From assembly GCA_002424625.1 (NCBI GenBank), contig DIKR01000109.1:21728-49731 (forward strand): a DNA stretch of 28,004 nt, given 5' to 3'. Origin of the DNA: Desulfuromonadaceae bacterium UBA5613. Its GTDB lineage: Bacteria > Desulfobacterota > Desulfuromonadia > Desulfuromonadales > UBA2197. The first letter of the stretch is position 1, and every line of letters begins with the position of its first letter. Below, in pieces: positions 15,701 to 22,628 of the stretch. The notes below the pieces were generated by a model. That model saw nothing but the letters and a program-made list of their open reading frames with translations, was not told where the DNA came from and searched no databases. A program made the position numbers and the translations under genes.

Positions 15701-15765
15701 GGGGCGCACCTGCGTGTGCGCCCAGATCGTGCTCACACCCCAGGGCGCACACACAGGTGCGCCCC
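15701..15765. repeat. Large intergenic inverted repeat between the two PLP genes
   Basis: The 23-base arms 15701-15723 and 15743-15765 differ at one position (G-U compatible) and enclose a 19-base loop. The GC-rich GTAGGGGCGCACC start recalls widespread REP-like intergenic repeats, and the palindrome after trpB also carries a GTAGGnGCG end. With no T tract it is unlikely to end transcription fully, but it may tune expression of the second gene. Confidence 0.8.
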
Positions 15766-15786
15766 TTGACAAAAGGATCTCCGATC

Positions 15787-16938
15787 ATGAGTGATCATAC
15801 TTACCGTACCGCTACCCTTCTCGTACACCAGGGCCGTGACCGTGACCCGGCGACCGGCGCCAGCACTATCCCGGTCTATCTCGCTTCGACCTACCACCAT
15901 ACCGGCGGCAAATCGGGTGAATATGATTATGCCCGTAGCGGCAATCCCAGCCGTGACCAGGTCGAAGAAGCGATTGCCCTGCTCGAAGGCGGGGTGCGCG
16001 GTTTTGCCTACCCAAGTGGCATGGCAGCGATCGGCAGCGCCCTGGCCCTGCTCAGCAGCGGCGATCACCTCATCGCCCCGGACGATCTTTACGGCGGCTC
16101 CTGGCGCTACCTCTCCCAGGTCCTTCCTGCGAACGGCATCAGCGCCACTTTCGTCGACCAGACTGATCTCGACGCTGTTGTTGCCGCCATCCGTCCCGAA
16201 ACCAAAGCCATTTTCCTCGAAACCCCGTCAAATCCCCTCTTCAAGATCGTCGACCTCCGTGCCATCGCTGCGCTTGCCAAAGAACGGGGCCTCCTCACCC
16301 TCTTGGACAACACCTTCATGACCCCGCTGCTGCAGCGCCCCCTTGATCTTGGGATTGATGTGACCATTCACAGCGCCACCAAATTCCTCGGCGGCCATTC
16401 CGACCTCCTCGCCGGTCTCGTCACCACTGCCGACCCGGCCCTGGCCAAACGTCTCAAGTACTTCCAGAACGCTTTTGGCGCAGTCCTTGCCCCCTTTGAC
16501 TCCTTCCTCCTCAGTCGCGGCATCAAGACCCTCAAGCTGCGCCTTGAAGCTGCCCAGTCTAATGCTCAGATCCTCGCCGAGCGCCTCGCTGCCCACCCCG
16601 CCGTCAGCCGCGTTTACTACCCCGGTCTCCCCGACTTTGCCGCCCGAAAACTCCATTTCTCCCAGGCAAACGGCGCCGGCGCCATCCTCTCCTTCGAACT
16701 CAAGGATGAGAGTCAAATAGCTCCGCTGTTACAGCGCGTCAAATTGCCGATCATCGCCCCGAGTCTCGGCGGCGTCGAAACCATCCTCACCCACTGCTGG
16801 AGCATGTCGCACGCCGCCATCCCGGTGGCAACCAAACAACAGCTCGGCATTCGCGAAACTCTATTGCGTATCTCGGCCGGAATCGAGGATGTTGAAGATC
16901 TTTGGGAAGATTTGCTGCAAGGATTGGCACCTAAGTGA
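15787..16938 (+). CDS. Cystathionine beta-lyase-like PLP enzyme (MetC-like)
   Basis: The 383-residue enzyme of the same family as its neighbour has the PLP lysine at K199 (IHSATKFLGGHSD), YDYARSGNPSRDQ (46-58) and LLDNTFMTPLLQRPLDLG. With the upstream gene it mirrors the Bacillus metI-metC pair, so cleavage of cystathionine to homocysteine is the likely role. The substrate of this fold is hard to assign from sequence, and cystathionine gamma-lyase is an alternative. The ATG at 15787 has AAAGGA nine bases upstream. It ends four bases from the convergent gene at 16943, with no terminator seen between. Confidence 0.88.
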   Translation: MSDHTYRTATLLVHQGRDRDPATGASTIPVYLASTYHHTGGKSGEYDYARSGNPSRDQVEEAIALLEGGVRGFAYPSGMAAIGSALALLSSGDHLIAPDDLYGGSWRYLSQVLPANGISATFVDQTDLDAVVAAIRPETKAIFLETPSNPLFKIVDLRAIAALAKERGLLTLLDNTFMTPLLQRPLDLGIDVTIHSATKFLGGHSDLLAGLVTTADPALAKRLKYFQNAFGAVLAPFDSFLLSRGIKTLKLRLEAAQSNAQILAERLAAHPAVSRVYYPGLPDFAARKLHFSQANGAGAILSFELKDESQIAPLLQRVKLPIIAPSLGGVETILTHCWSMSHAAIPVATKQQLGIRETLLRISAGIEDVEDLWEDLLQGLAPK

Positions 16939-16942
16939 ACTT

Positions 16943-17740
16943 TCAGCCTTGACGGCGCTTGAGTTCCTGTGCAACTAAAAGCTTCTGAATTGTGCTAAGA
17001 CGATTGGAAAGGCGCAGGTTTTTGAGCTCAGGGAGGGGGCAGGAGGCAAGGAGTTGGCGGAAGATGTTCTCCGGCGTCTGCGGATTTTTCAGCAGAGTCG
17101 AGCGGATCGACGGTAACTTCTGCCAGCGGAGATGAAGAAAGATCATGGTAATCGCCTGTGCCGTCGCCCGACCGCTGCTGAGATATTGCACCAGACTCCC
17201 TTCCTTGAGGCGAGGATTATCAAGGGCGGCAATAATGACCTGCGCCTCCCCTCCCCCCAACAATTCCACCAGAAGAGTCGACGGGGCCCGCCGCGCCAGC
17301 GTGATGCGGTTGCCGAGCGGCACTCCCGGAAGACGCTGCACAATCGTCCGCTCTGCGGCCAGCTTCTGGTCGGGAGTTGTGCCGGGATGAAGGCAGATAC
17401 CGAGGAGATCAAAGAGATGAAGATGGGAAAGGAGAGGTTGCAGCACCGCTGACGGGCTTTTGGGATGGACCGCCAAAGCAAGCTTGAGGCGATAAGACGA
17501 CAATGTCAGTTCATGCTGATGCAGCGCTTTGAGCAGATCCTCTCCAAGATCACGGCGCCGCAACAGAGCCAAGAGGTGTTCCTCTGCCAGATAACGATTT
17601 TTCAACAAGGCACGCAGAACTTCAGGGGCGCCATCCTGCACCAGAGAAAAGAGCTCATCCCCTTCGGCCAGCAAAGCACGCTGCAGGCGCTGCACCAGTT
17701 CGGGGGTAAAGAGACTTTGTTGTGGCTGAATGCTCTTCAC
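16943..17740 (-). CDS. Uncharacterised all-helical repeat protein
   Basis: I do not recognise this 265-residue protein. It is leucine-rich (LLALLRRRDLGEDLLKAL, LKLALAVHPKSPSAVL, LLKNPQTPENIFRQLL). Repeating units of two helices with a short N/HPxxP-type turn recall leucine-rich-variant or HEAT-like solenoids. There is no signal peptide, membrane segment or cysteine cluster, so a cytoplasmic binding scaffold is likely. It starts with GTG at 17740, and GAGG lies about ten bases upstream. It is convergent with the MetC-like gene and divergent from the ABC ATPase pair. A role cannot be inferred from context. Confidence 0.75.
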   Translation of the reverse strand: MKSIQPQQSLFTPELVQRLQRALLAEGDELFSLVQDGAPEVLRALLKNRYLAEEHLLALLRRRDLGEDLLKALHQHELTLSSYRLKLALAVHPKSPSAVLQPLLSHLHLFDLLGICLHPGTTPDQKLAAERTIVQRLPGVPLGNRITLARRAPSTLLVELLGGGEAQVIIAALDNPRLKEGSLVQYLSSGRATAQAITMIFLHLRWQKLPSIRSTLLKNPQTPENIFRQLLASCPLPELKNLRLSNRLSTIQKLLVAQELKRRQG

Positions 17741-17764
17741 GCTTCAATTCCTCACAAATAAAAG

Positions 17765-17793
17765 ATCTAAAGTCTTAAACCCTGCCTTTAGAT
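17765..17793. repeat. Short inverted repeat in the divergent intergenic region
   Basis: ATCTAAAG (17765-17772) and CTTTAGAT (17786-17793) are perfect 8-base arms with a 13-base spacer, between the divergent genes at 17740 and 17892. It could be an operator or a leader hairpin of the minus-strand gene. Confidence 0.3.
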
Positions 17794-17834
17794 ACAGCTT
17801 GTTGTCAATACATAGATCAACTTTTGCCGCTTCC

Positions 17835-17863
17835 TTGACCCCTTAATCAATTCATTGTAAAGT
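17835..17863 (+). promoter_or_regulatory. Predicted sigma70 promoter of the ABC ATPase pair
   Basis: TTGACC (17835-17840) and TAAAGT (17858-17863) with a 17-base spacer; matches 5/6 and 4/6. The start of transcription would be about 20 bases before the oppD-like ATG at 17892. Confidence 0.55.
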
Positions 17864-17891
17864 CCGGACATACTCCTTCCAGGATCGATCG

Positions 17892-18857
17892 ATGACTTCC
17901 CCTCTTCTTGATGTCTGCTCCCTCAAAACCTACTTCTTTACGCCCCGCGGTCTGATCAAGGCGATTGGCGGCATCGACTTTTCGATTGGGTTGGGTCGTA
18001 CTCTGGCGCTGGTCGGGGAATCAGGTTGTGGGAAATCGATGACAGCGCTGTCGATTTTGCGTCTGGTACCAGAACCAGGGAAGATTGTCGAAGGGACGAT
18101 CTCTTTTGCCGGGGAAGATCTGCTCCGGTTGCCGCCAACAGAAATGCGGCGGATTCGCGGCAACCAAATCGCCATGATCTTTCAGGAACCGATGACTTCA
18201 CTCAATCCGGTCTTTACCGTAAAGAGGCAAATCGGCGAAGTTCTCGAACTCCATCGTGGCCTGCACGGTCAGGAGCAAGAAGAAGAAGCCGCCGCGCTCC
18301 TGCAGCAGGTCGGCATCCCGGATGCACGGAAAAGGCTGGCATCGTACCCGCACCAACTCTCCGGCGGGATGCGACAAAGAGTCGTAATCGCCATGGCTCT
18401 TGCCGGACATCCACAACTGCTGATTGCCGATGAACCGACGACCGCCCTCGACGTGACGATACAAGCCCAGATTCTCGAACTTCTCGGTGAACTGCGCCGC
18501 AGTCGCGGGATGTCGATGCTCCTTATTTCGCATGACCTCGGTGTCGTTGCCGAAACCGCTGATAGGGTGGCGATCATGTATGCCGGCCTGATTATGGAAG
18601 CGGCAGACGTTGCCCCCCTTTTCAACCAACCTCTCCACCCTTATACCCGCGGTCTCCTTGCCTGCATCCCCCGCCTCGGAGAAGAGCGGCAACGTTTGGT
18701 ACCCATTCCCGATCAAGTCACCAACGCCATGCAATATAGTGACGGCTGCCCTTTTGCCCCACGCTGCCACGAAGTGATGCACCAGTGCCGCGAGTATCTG
18801 CCGCCGTTACAGGAAGTGGCACCGAATCATCAGGTGCGCTGCTGGAAAGCCCTATGA
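17892..18857 (+). CDS. Oligopeptide/dipeptide ABC transporter ATPase (OppD/DppD-like)
   Basis: The 321-residue ABC ATPase has Walker A GESGCGKS (42-49), a Q loop IFQEPMTSLNPVFTV, the signature LSGGMRQR, Walker B LLIADEPTTALD and the H-loop LLISHDLGV. The C-terminal oligopeptide extension CPFAPRCHEVMHQC carries the cysteines that ligand an Fe-S cluster in some DppD proteins. It would power uptake of peptides (or nickel) as a heterodimer with the next gene, whose ATG overlaps its stop (ATGA). AGGA lies seven bases upstream of the ATG. No permease or binding protein is adjacent, which is unusual. Confidence 0.94.
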   Translation: MTSPLLDVCSLKTYFFTPRGLIKAIGGIDFSIGLGRTLALVGESGCGKSMTALSILRLVPEPGKIVEGTISFAGEDLLRLPPTEMRRIRGNQIAMIFQEPMTSLNPVFTVKRQIGEVLELHRGLHGQEQEEEAAALLQQVGIPDARKRLASYPHQLSGGMRQRVVIAMALAGHPQLLIADEPTTALDVTIQAQILELLGELRRSRGMSMLLISHDLGVVAETADRVAIMYAGLIMEAADVAPLFNQPLHPYTRGLLACIPRLGEERQRLVPIPDQVTNAMQYSDGCPFAPRCHEVMHQCREYLPPLQEVAPNHQVRCWKAL

Positions 18858-19840
18858 ATCCTTTATTGTCGGTTCGGAATTTGACCAAATCCTTTGCCGC
18901 CGCACAGGGCCCGCTTGGCGGTAAAGAGCAGCGCTTTCGAGCCGTCGACAATATCAGCTTTGACCTTGCTCCCGGTGAAACTCTCGGCCTGGTTGGCGAG
19001 TCGGGTTGCGGAAAATCGACAACAGGGCGCCTGATCTTGCGTCTCCTTGAAGCCGACAGCGGTGCGGTCTTCTTTCACGGCGAGGACCTTGTCCCCATGG
19101 GACAAAAAGAGCTGCGGCCGCGGCGGCGGCAGATGCAAATGATCTTTCAGGACCCCTTTTCATCGCTTAATCCCCGCTGCAAAATTGGCGACATTGTCGC
19201 CGAACCGTTACTTATTCACGGCCTGGCAACTTCGGCTACGGTCAAGAACCTCGTCATTGAGCTGCTGGCAACTGTCGGTCTCGGCAGTGATATCCTTGAT
19301 CGCTATCCCCATGAATTTTCCGGTGGACAACGGCAACGTATCGGCATCGCCCGTGCCCTGGCCGTAAAACCCGAACTGATCATCGCCGATGAACCTGTCT
19401 CTGCCCTTGATCTCTCGATTCAGGCCCAGGTCATCAACCTCCTCGATGATATCCAGCAGCAGTTCGGCTTGACTTATCTCTTTATTTCCCACGACCTTTC
19501 GGTAGTCGAACACCTGTGCAAGCGCGTGGCTGTCATGTATCTCGGACGGATTATTGAAATTGCACCGGCGATCGAACTCTACCGCGCCCCTTTTCATCCG
19601 TATACGGAAGCTTTGCTGCAAGCTGTCCCCCGCCCCATCCCCGGTCGGCAGCATAAAAGGATCCTCCTGCAAGGAGAAATCCCCTCTCCCCTCTTCCCTC
19701 CTGCCGGCTGCCATTTCCATCCGCGCTGTATCTATGCCCGGCCTGTTTGCCGGGAGCTCAGTCCCGTCCTGGTGGAACATGCTCCGACGCGTTTCGCCGC
19801 CTGCCATTTTGCCGGTGAATTTTCCCGCAATCTCTCCTGA
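18854..19840 (+). CDS. Oligopeptide/dipeptide ABC transporter ATPase (OppF/DppF-like)
   Basis: The 328-residue partner ATPase has Walker A GESGCGKST (48-56), IFQDPFSSLNPRCKIGD, the signature FSGGQRQRIGIARAL, Walker B LIIADEPVSALD, the LFISHDLSV H-loop and a C-terminal HPRCIYARPVC extension. The start at 18854 overlaps the preceding stop by four bases; an upstream ATG at 18785 lies inside the preceding gene. It should form the second half of a peptide importer motor. The permeases must be encoded elsewhere, since the next gene is a regulator with its own upstream region. Confidence 0.94.
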   Translation: MNPLLSVRNLTKSFAAAQGPLGGKEQRFRAVDNISFDLAPGETLGLVGESGCGKSTTGRLILRLLEADSGAVFFHGEDLVPMGQKELRPRRRQMQMIFQDPFSSLNPRCKIGDIVAEPLLIHGLATSATVKNLVIELLATVGLGSDILDRYPHEFSGGQRQRIGIARALAVKPELIIADEPVSALDLSIQAQVINLLDDIQQQFGLTYLFISHDLSVVEHLCKRVAVMYLGRIIEIAPAIELYRAPFHPYTEALLQAVPRPIPGRQHKRILLQGEIPSPLFPPAGCHFHPRCIYARPVCRELSPVLVEHAPTRFAACHFAGEFSRNLS

Positions 19841-19870
19841 CTCCCTCCCCTCTCAGCATTCAGATCCTTT

Positions 19871-19919
19871 TTGACATTTTGTGCCAATTATGACACTTTA
19901 GCGTGCCAAAACAAGCACA
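19871..19919 (+). promoter_or_regulatory. Two tandem TGTGCC-N6-GGCACA-like operators upstream of the sigma54 activator gene
   Basis: Site A is TGTGCC-AATTAT-GACACT (19880-19897); site B is CGTGCC-AAAACA-AGCACA (19902-19919). Their centres are 22 bases apart, two helical turns. A TTGACA at 19871-19876 suggests a sigma70 promoter covered by site A, hence likely autoregulation, probably repression. The same motif recurs in perfect form at 22344-22361. Confidence 0.6.
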
Positions 19920-19938
19920 TCTGCCAGGAGAACCCTAG

Positions 19939-22239
19939 ATGACTAAGCCGATTACCACATTGCAGGAACGCTGTCGCAAATGCTATTCCTGCGTTCGCAA
20001 CTGTCCGGTGAAAGCAATTAAGGTTCATAAAGATCATGCAGAAATCATTGCTAGCCGTTGTATTGGCTGCGGTATTTGCGTGCGGGCCTGTTCCCAGCAG
20101 GCCAAAGTAATTGCTGACAGCATTCTGAGCGTACAAAAACTCATAACGGGGTCAGAACCGGTCGTCGCCATTCTCGGCTGCTCTTACCCGGCATTCTTCA
20201 ACGATATTCGCCCCGGACAACTGGTGGCAGGGCTGAAGACCCTTGGCTTTTCAGAAGTTCACGAAGGCTCCAGCGGTGTCGAGCTGATCCGTCTGTCTTA
20301 TCAGACCGAGATCGAGAGCCAGAAGAAGAACACCGCCACCCTGCTTTCAAGTCATTGTCCGGCGATTGTCGATTTGATTGAAAGGCACTATCCCCAACTT
20401 CTGCGCAACCTGATAAAGACTATTTCGCCGAAAATCGCTGCCGGGCGTTTTATCAAAGAGACACTCGGTCCCCGGACCAAGGTCGTCTATATCAGTTCAT
20501 GCATTGCCGGAAAATTTGAAGTTAAAGAAGAACAGATCCACGACGCCATCGATGTCGTTCTGACCTACAAAGAGTTGTATCAAATGTTCAAGCTCAGGAA
20601 GCTTGATTTAAGCCGCCTCCGCAGTCAGCCCTTCGATGGGACGCCACCACGTAACGAAAGTCGGCTCTTTGCCATTGCCGGTGGCCCCCTGAGCGCTTTC
20701 GGCATCAAGAGCGATATCTTTCACCCTGAATACCTCAACGTTGAAGGCCCGGAGAATGTTCTTGAAATTATTCATGACGTTGCGGCCGGGCGTATTACTC
20801 CCCGCTTTATTGATATCCGCTTCTGTACCGGCGGTTGTATCGGTGGGCCAGGGAAGAATAACCGACTGACAACTTTCAGCAAACGCAATCTGATCTACCA
20901 GCATTCCCGCAGCGAAGTCCCCTATCAGACCGCCAGTCATTACTGTACCGCGAATCAGAGCATCGTCATTAATCGCAGTTTCCGGAACAAGCATAAACGA
21001 CTGGAGCTGCCGAGCGGCGAGAGTGTGCGCAACATTCTTCAGTCGATCAATAAATTTGTCGAAGGCGATGAATTGAATTGCGGGGCCTGCGGCTATGCGA
21101 CCTGCCGGGAATATGCCGTGGCCGTCTTTCAGGGGCTGGCCGAGCGGGAGATGTGTCTTCCTTATGCGGTCAAACGCCTGGAAGAAGATCACTCCATGCT
21201 GACGCAAAAATTCGAACTGGCACAACGCGCTTTGGCGCAGGAAGTCGGATCATCGGCAATTGTCGGCAATGATCCGCGCACAATGGATATTCTCGGGCTG
21301 ATTCATCAAGTTGCACCGACGCCGACGACGGTGCTGATTCGCGGCGAGAGCGGTACCGGCAAAGAACTGACAGCGCGGGCCATTCACGAGAAGAGTCTGC
21401 GCGCCGACAAACCGCTCGTCACCATCAACTGCACGACAATTACCGACAGTCTCCTGGAGAGCGAGCTCTTTGGCCATAAAAAAGGGGCATTTACTGGCGC
21501 CGCTGGTGACAAAAAGGGGTTATTCGAAGCCGCCAACGGCGGGACTATCTTCCTTGACGAAATCGGCGATATCACACCCAAACTGCAAGCGGAACTTTTA
21601 CGCGTTCTCGACAACGGTGAAATCCGCCCGGTGGGAGGGAACGACCCGATCAAAGTCGATGTCCGCCTCATTGCCGCCACCAACAAGGATTTGGAAGCAG
21701 GGATTCGCGAAGGCTGGTTTCGTGAAGACCTCTATTATCGACTCAATGTCTTTACCATCTCTCAACCACCACTGCGCAGTCGACTGGAGTCTTTGCCAGA
21801 CTTGGTAGAAAATTTTCGTGCCAGGGCCAGTCGCCGTCTCAATAAACCGATCAAAGGGATTGATGAGCGGGCACTCCGGGCGCTGATGCGCTACCCCTGG
21901 CCGGGCAACATCCGTGAACTGCAAAACATTATCGAACGCGCCTCTGTCCTGGCTCTGGACAGCGTCATCCGCCTGGAAAATCTCCCGGTCGTCTTCACAG
22001 AACTATCCATGAACGAAGGGCGCACAGAAACAAATCAAAACACTCAGAGCTTTCGCTCGCAACGCGACAAACATATTGGTCAAATGGAGAAGAATCTCCT
22101 CATCCATTTTCTCCGAGAAACCGGAGGAAATGTCTCGGCAGCAGCCATACAGGCCGGAATTCCGCGTCGCACCTTCTATCGCCTCCTCAAACGTAACGAT
22201 TTAAATGGAAAAGAATTCAATAAAAACACGGACAGCTAA
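19939..22239 (+). CDS. Sigma54-dependent activator with ferredoxin / hydrogenase-like (H-cluster) sensor module
   Basis: The 766-residue protein has two [4Fe-4S] ferredoxin motifs (C12, C15, C18, C22; C41, C44, C47, C51). A domain like the catalytic C-terminal part of [FeFe]-hydrogenase (about 75-335) follows. It keeps four cysteines at the L1-L3 positions: C140 (SSHCP), C188 (SSCIAGK) and C296/C300 (FCTGGCIGG). Histidine replaces the proton-relay cysteine before C140. Next come an Fe-S motif CGACGYATC (C381, C384, C389, then C406), a helical linker and an AAA+ domain. The AAA+ part has GESGTGKE (469-476), GAFTGA (516-521) and FLDEIGD (538-544). A Fis-type helix-turn-helix (about 720-755) ends the protein. 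It probably senses redox state or H2 and activates sigma54 promoters. AGGAG lies eight bases before the ATG. Confidence 0.92.
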   Translation: MTKPITTLQERCRKCYSCVRNCPVKAIKVHKDHAEIIASRCIGCGICVRACSQQAKVIADSILSVQKLITGSEPVVAILGCSYPAFFNDIRPGQLVAGLKTLGFSEVHEGSSGVELIRLSYQTEIESQKKNTATLLSSHCPAIVDLIERHYPQLLRNLIKTISPKIAAGRFIKETLGPRTKVVYISSCIAGKFEVKEEQIHDAIDVVLTYKELYQMFKLRKLDLSRLRSQPFDGTPPRNESRLFAIAGGPLSAFGIKSDIFHPEYLNVEGPENVLEIIHDVAAGRITPRFIDIRFCTGGCIGGPGKNNRLTTFSKRNLIYQHSRSEVPYQTASHYCTANQSIVINRSFRNKHKRLELPSGESVRNILQSINKFVEGDELNCGACGYATCREYAVAVFQGLAEREMCLPYAVKRLEEDHSMLTQKFELAQRALAQEVGSSAIVGNDPRTMDILGLIHQVAPTPTTVLIRGESGTGKELTARAIHEKSLRADKPLVTINCTTITDSLLESELFGHKKGAFTGAAGDKKGLFEAANGGTIFLDEIGDITPKLQAELLRVLDNGEIRPVGGNDPIKVDVRLIAATNKDLEAGIREGWFREDLYYRLNVFTISQPPLRSRLESLPDLVENFRARASRRLNKPIKGIDERALRALMRYPWPGNIRELQNIIERASVLALDSVIRLENLPVVFTELSMNEGRTETNQNTQSFRSQRDKHIGQMEKNLLIHFLRETGGNVSAAAIQAGIPRRTFYRLLKRNDLNGKEFNKNTDS

Positions 22240-22468
22240 TTTCACCGCCAAAATTGGCACACTTCACGTCCGCAGTGAGTCAAAAGTGACACACTCGCCC
22301 TCGCGCTAAAAACTGCACTTCCTGTCAAAATACCACAAACATTTGTGCCATATTCGGCACAAATACGGAATTTCGCGGAAGATCAGGAGCAACGCAATGC
22401 CAGAAATTTTAACAATTCAACAAAAACAGCTAGTTAAATAATTGGCACGGTAATTGCTGAACTATAAA
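22240..22468 (+). promoter_or_regulatory. Regulatory region with enhancer palindromes between the activator gene and the sigma54 promoter
   Basis: No gene of normal size is seen. A perfect palindrome ATTTGTGCC-N6-GGCACAAAT spans 22341-22364; its centre is about 117 bases before the predicted sigma54 start, a normal enhancer distance. A weaker copy, ACCGCC-AAAATT-GGCACA (22244-22261), lies exactly 100 bases further upstream. A 14-codon frame with a good AGGAG site (22397-22441) runs into the -24 element. The enhancer assignment is inference from motif repetition and neighbourhood. Confidence 0.65.
22442..22458 (+). promoter_or_regulatory. Consensus sigma54 (-24/-12) promoter
   Basis: TTGGCACGGTAATTGCT matches the sigma54 consensus YTGGCACG-N4-TTGCW throughout; GG (22444) and GC (22456) are 12 bases apart. 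Transcription should begin near 22469 on the plus strand. Confidence 0.9.
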
Positions 22469-22558
22469 CCATTAAACGGGGAAAAAGACTTGGTTCACCA
22501 CCGACATCCACCCCCCTTTGCGCCGTCCGGTTCTCTCTCCCCGGATGGCGCTTTTTTT
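22469..22558 (+). ncRNA. Candidate sigma54-dependent small RNA (or attenuated ptsP leader)
   Basis: The start lies about 12 bases beyond the -12 element of the sigma54 promoter. The end is a strong intrinsic terminator at 22520-22558. This gives a transcript of about 90 nt without a convincing open frame. A C-rich unpaired stretch (CATCCACCCCCCTTT, 22505-22519) could pair with purine-rich ribosome binding sites. The alternative is a leader whose terminator attenuates ptsP. Confidence 0.6.
22520..22558 (+). terminator. Rho-independent terminator after the sigma54 promoter
   Basis: The arms GCGCCGTCCGG (22520-22530) and CCGGATGGCGC (22541-22551) pair over 11 bases with one G-U. A ten-base loop and seven T (22552-22558) complete a very strong terminator ahead of ptsP. 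Confidence 0.93.
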
Positions 22559-22628
22559 ATTTTTTCCTGTTGTTCCGCACAACTTAACGATAAAATATAC
22601 TCCACCTCATGCACCATCAGGATGGAAT

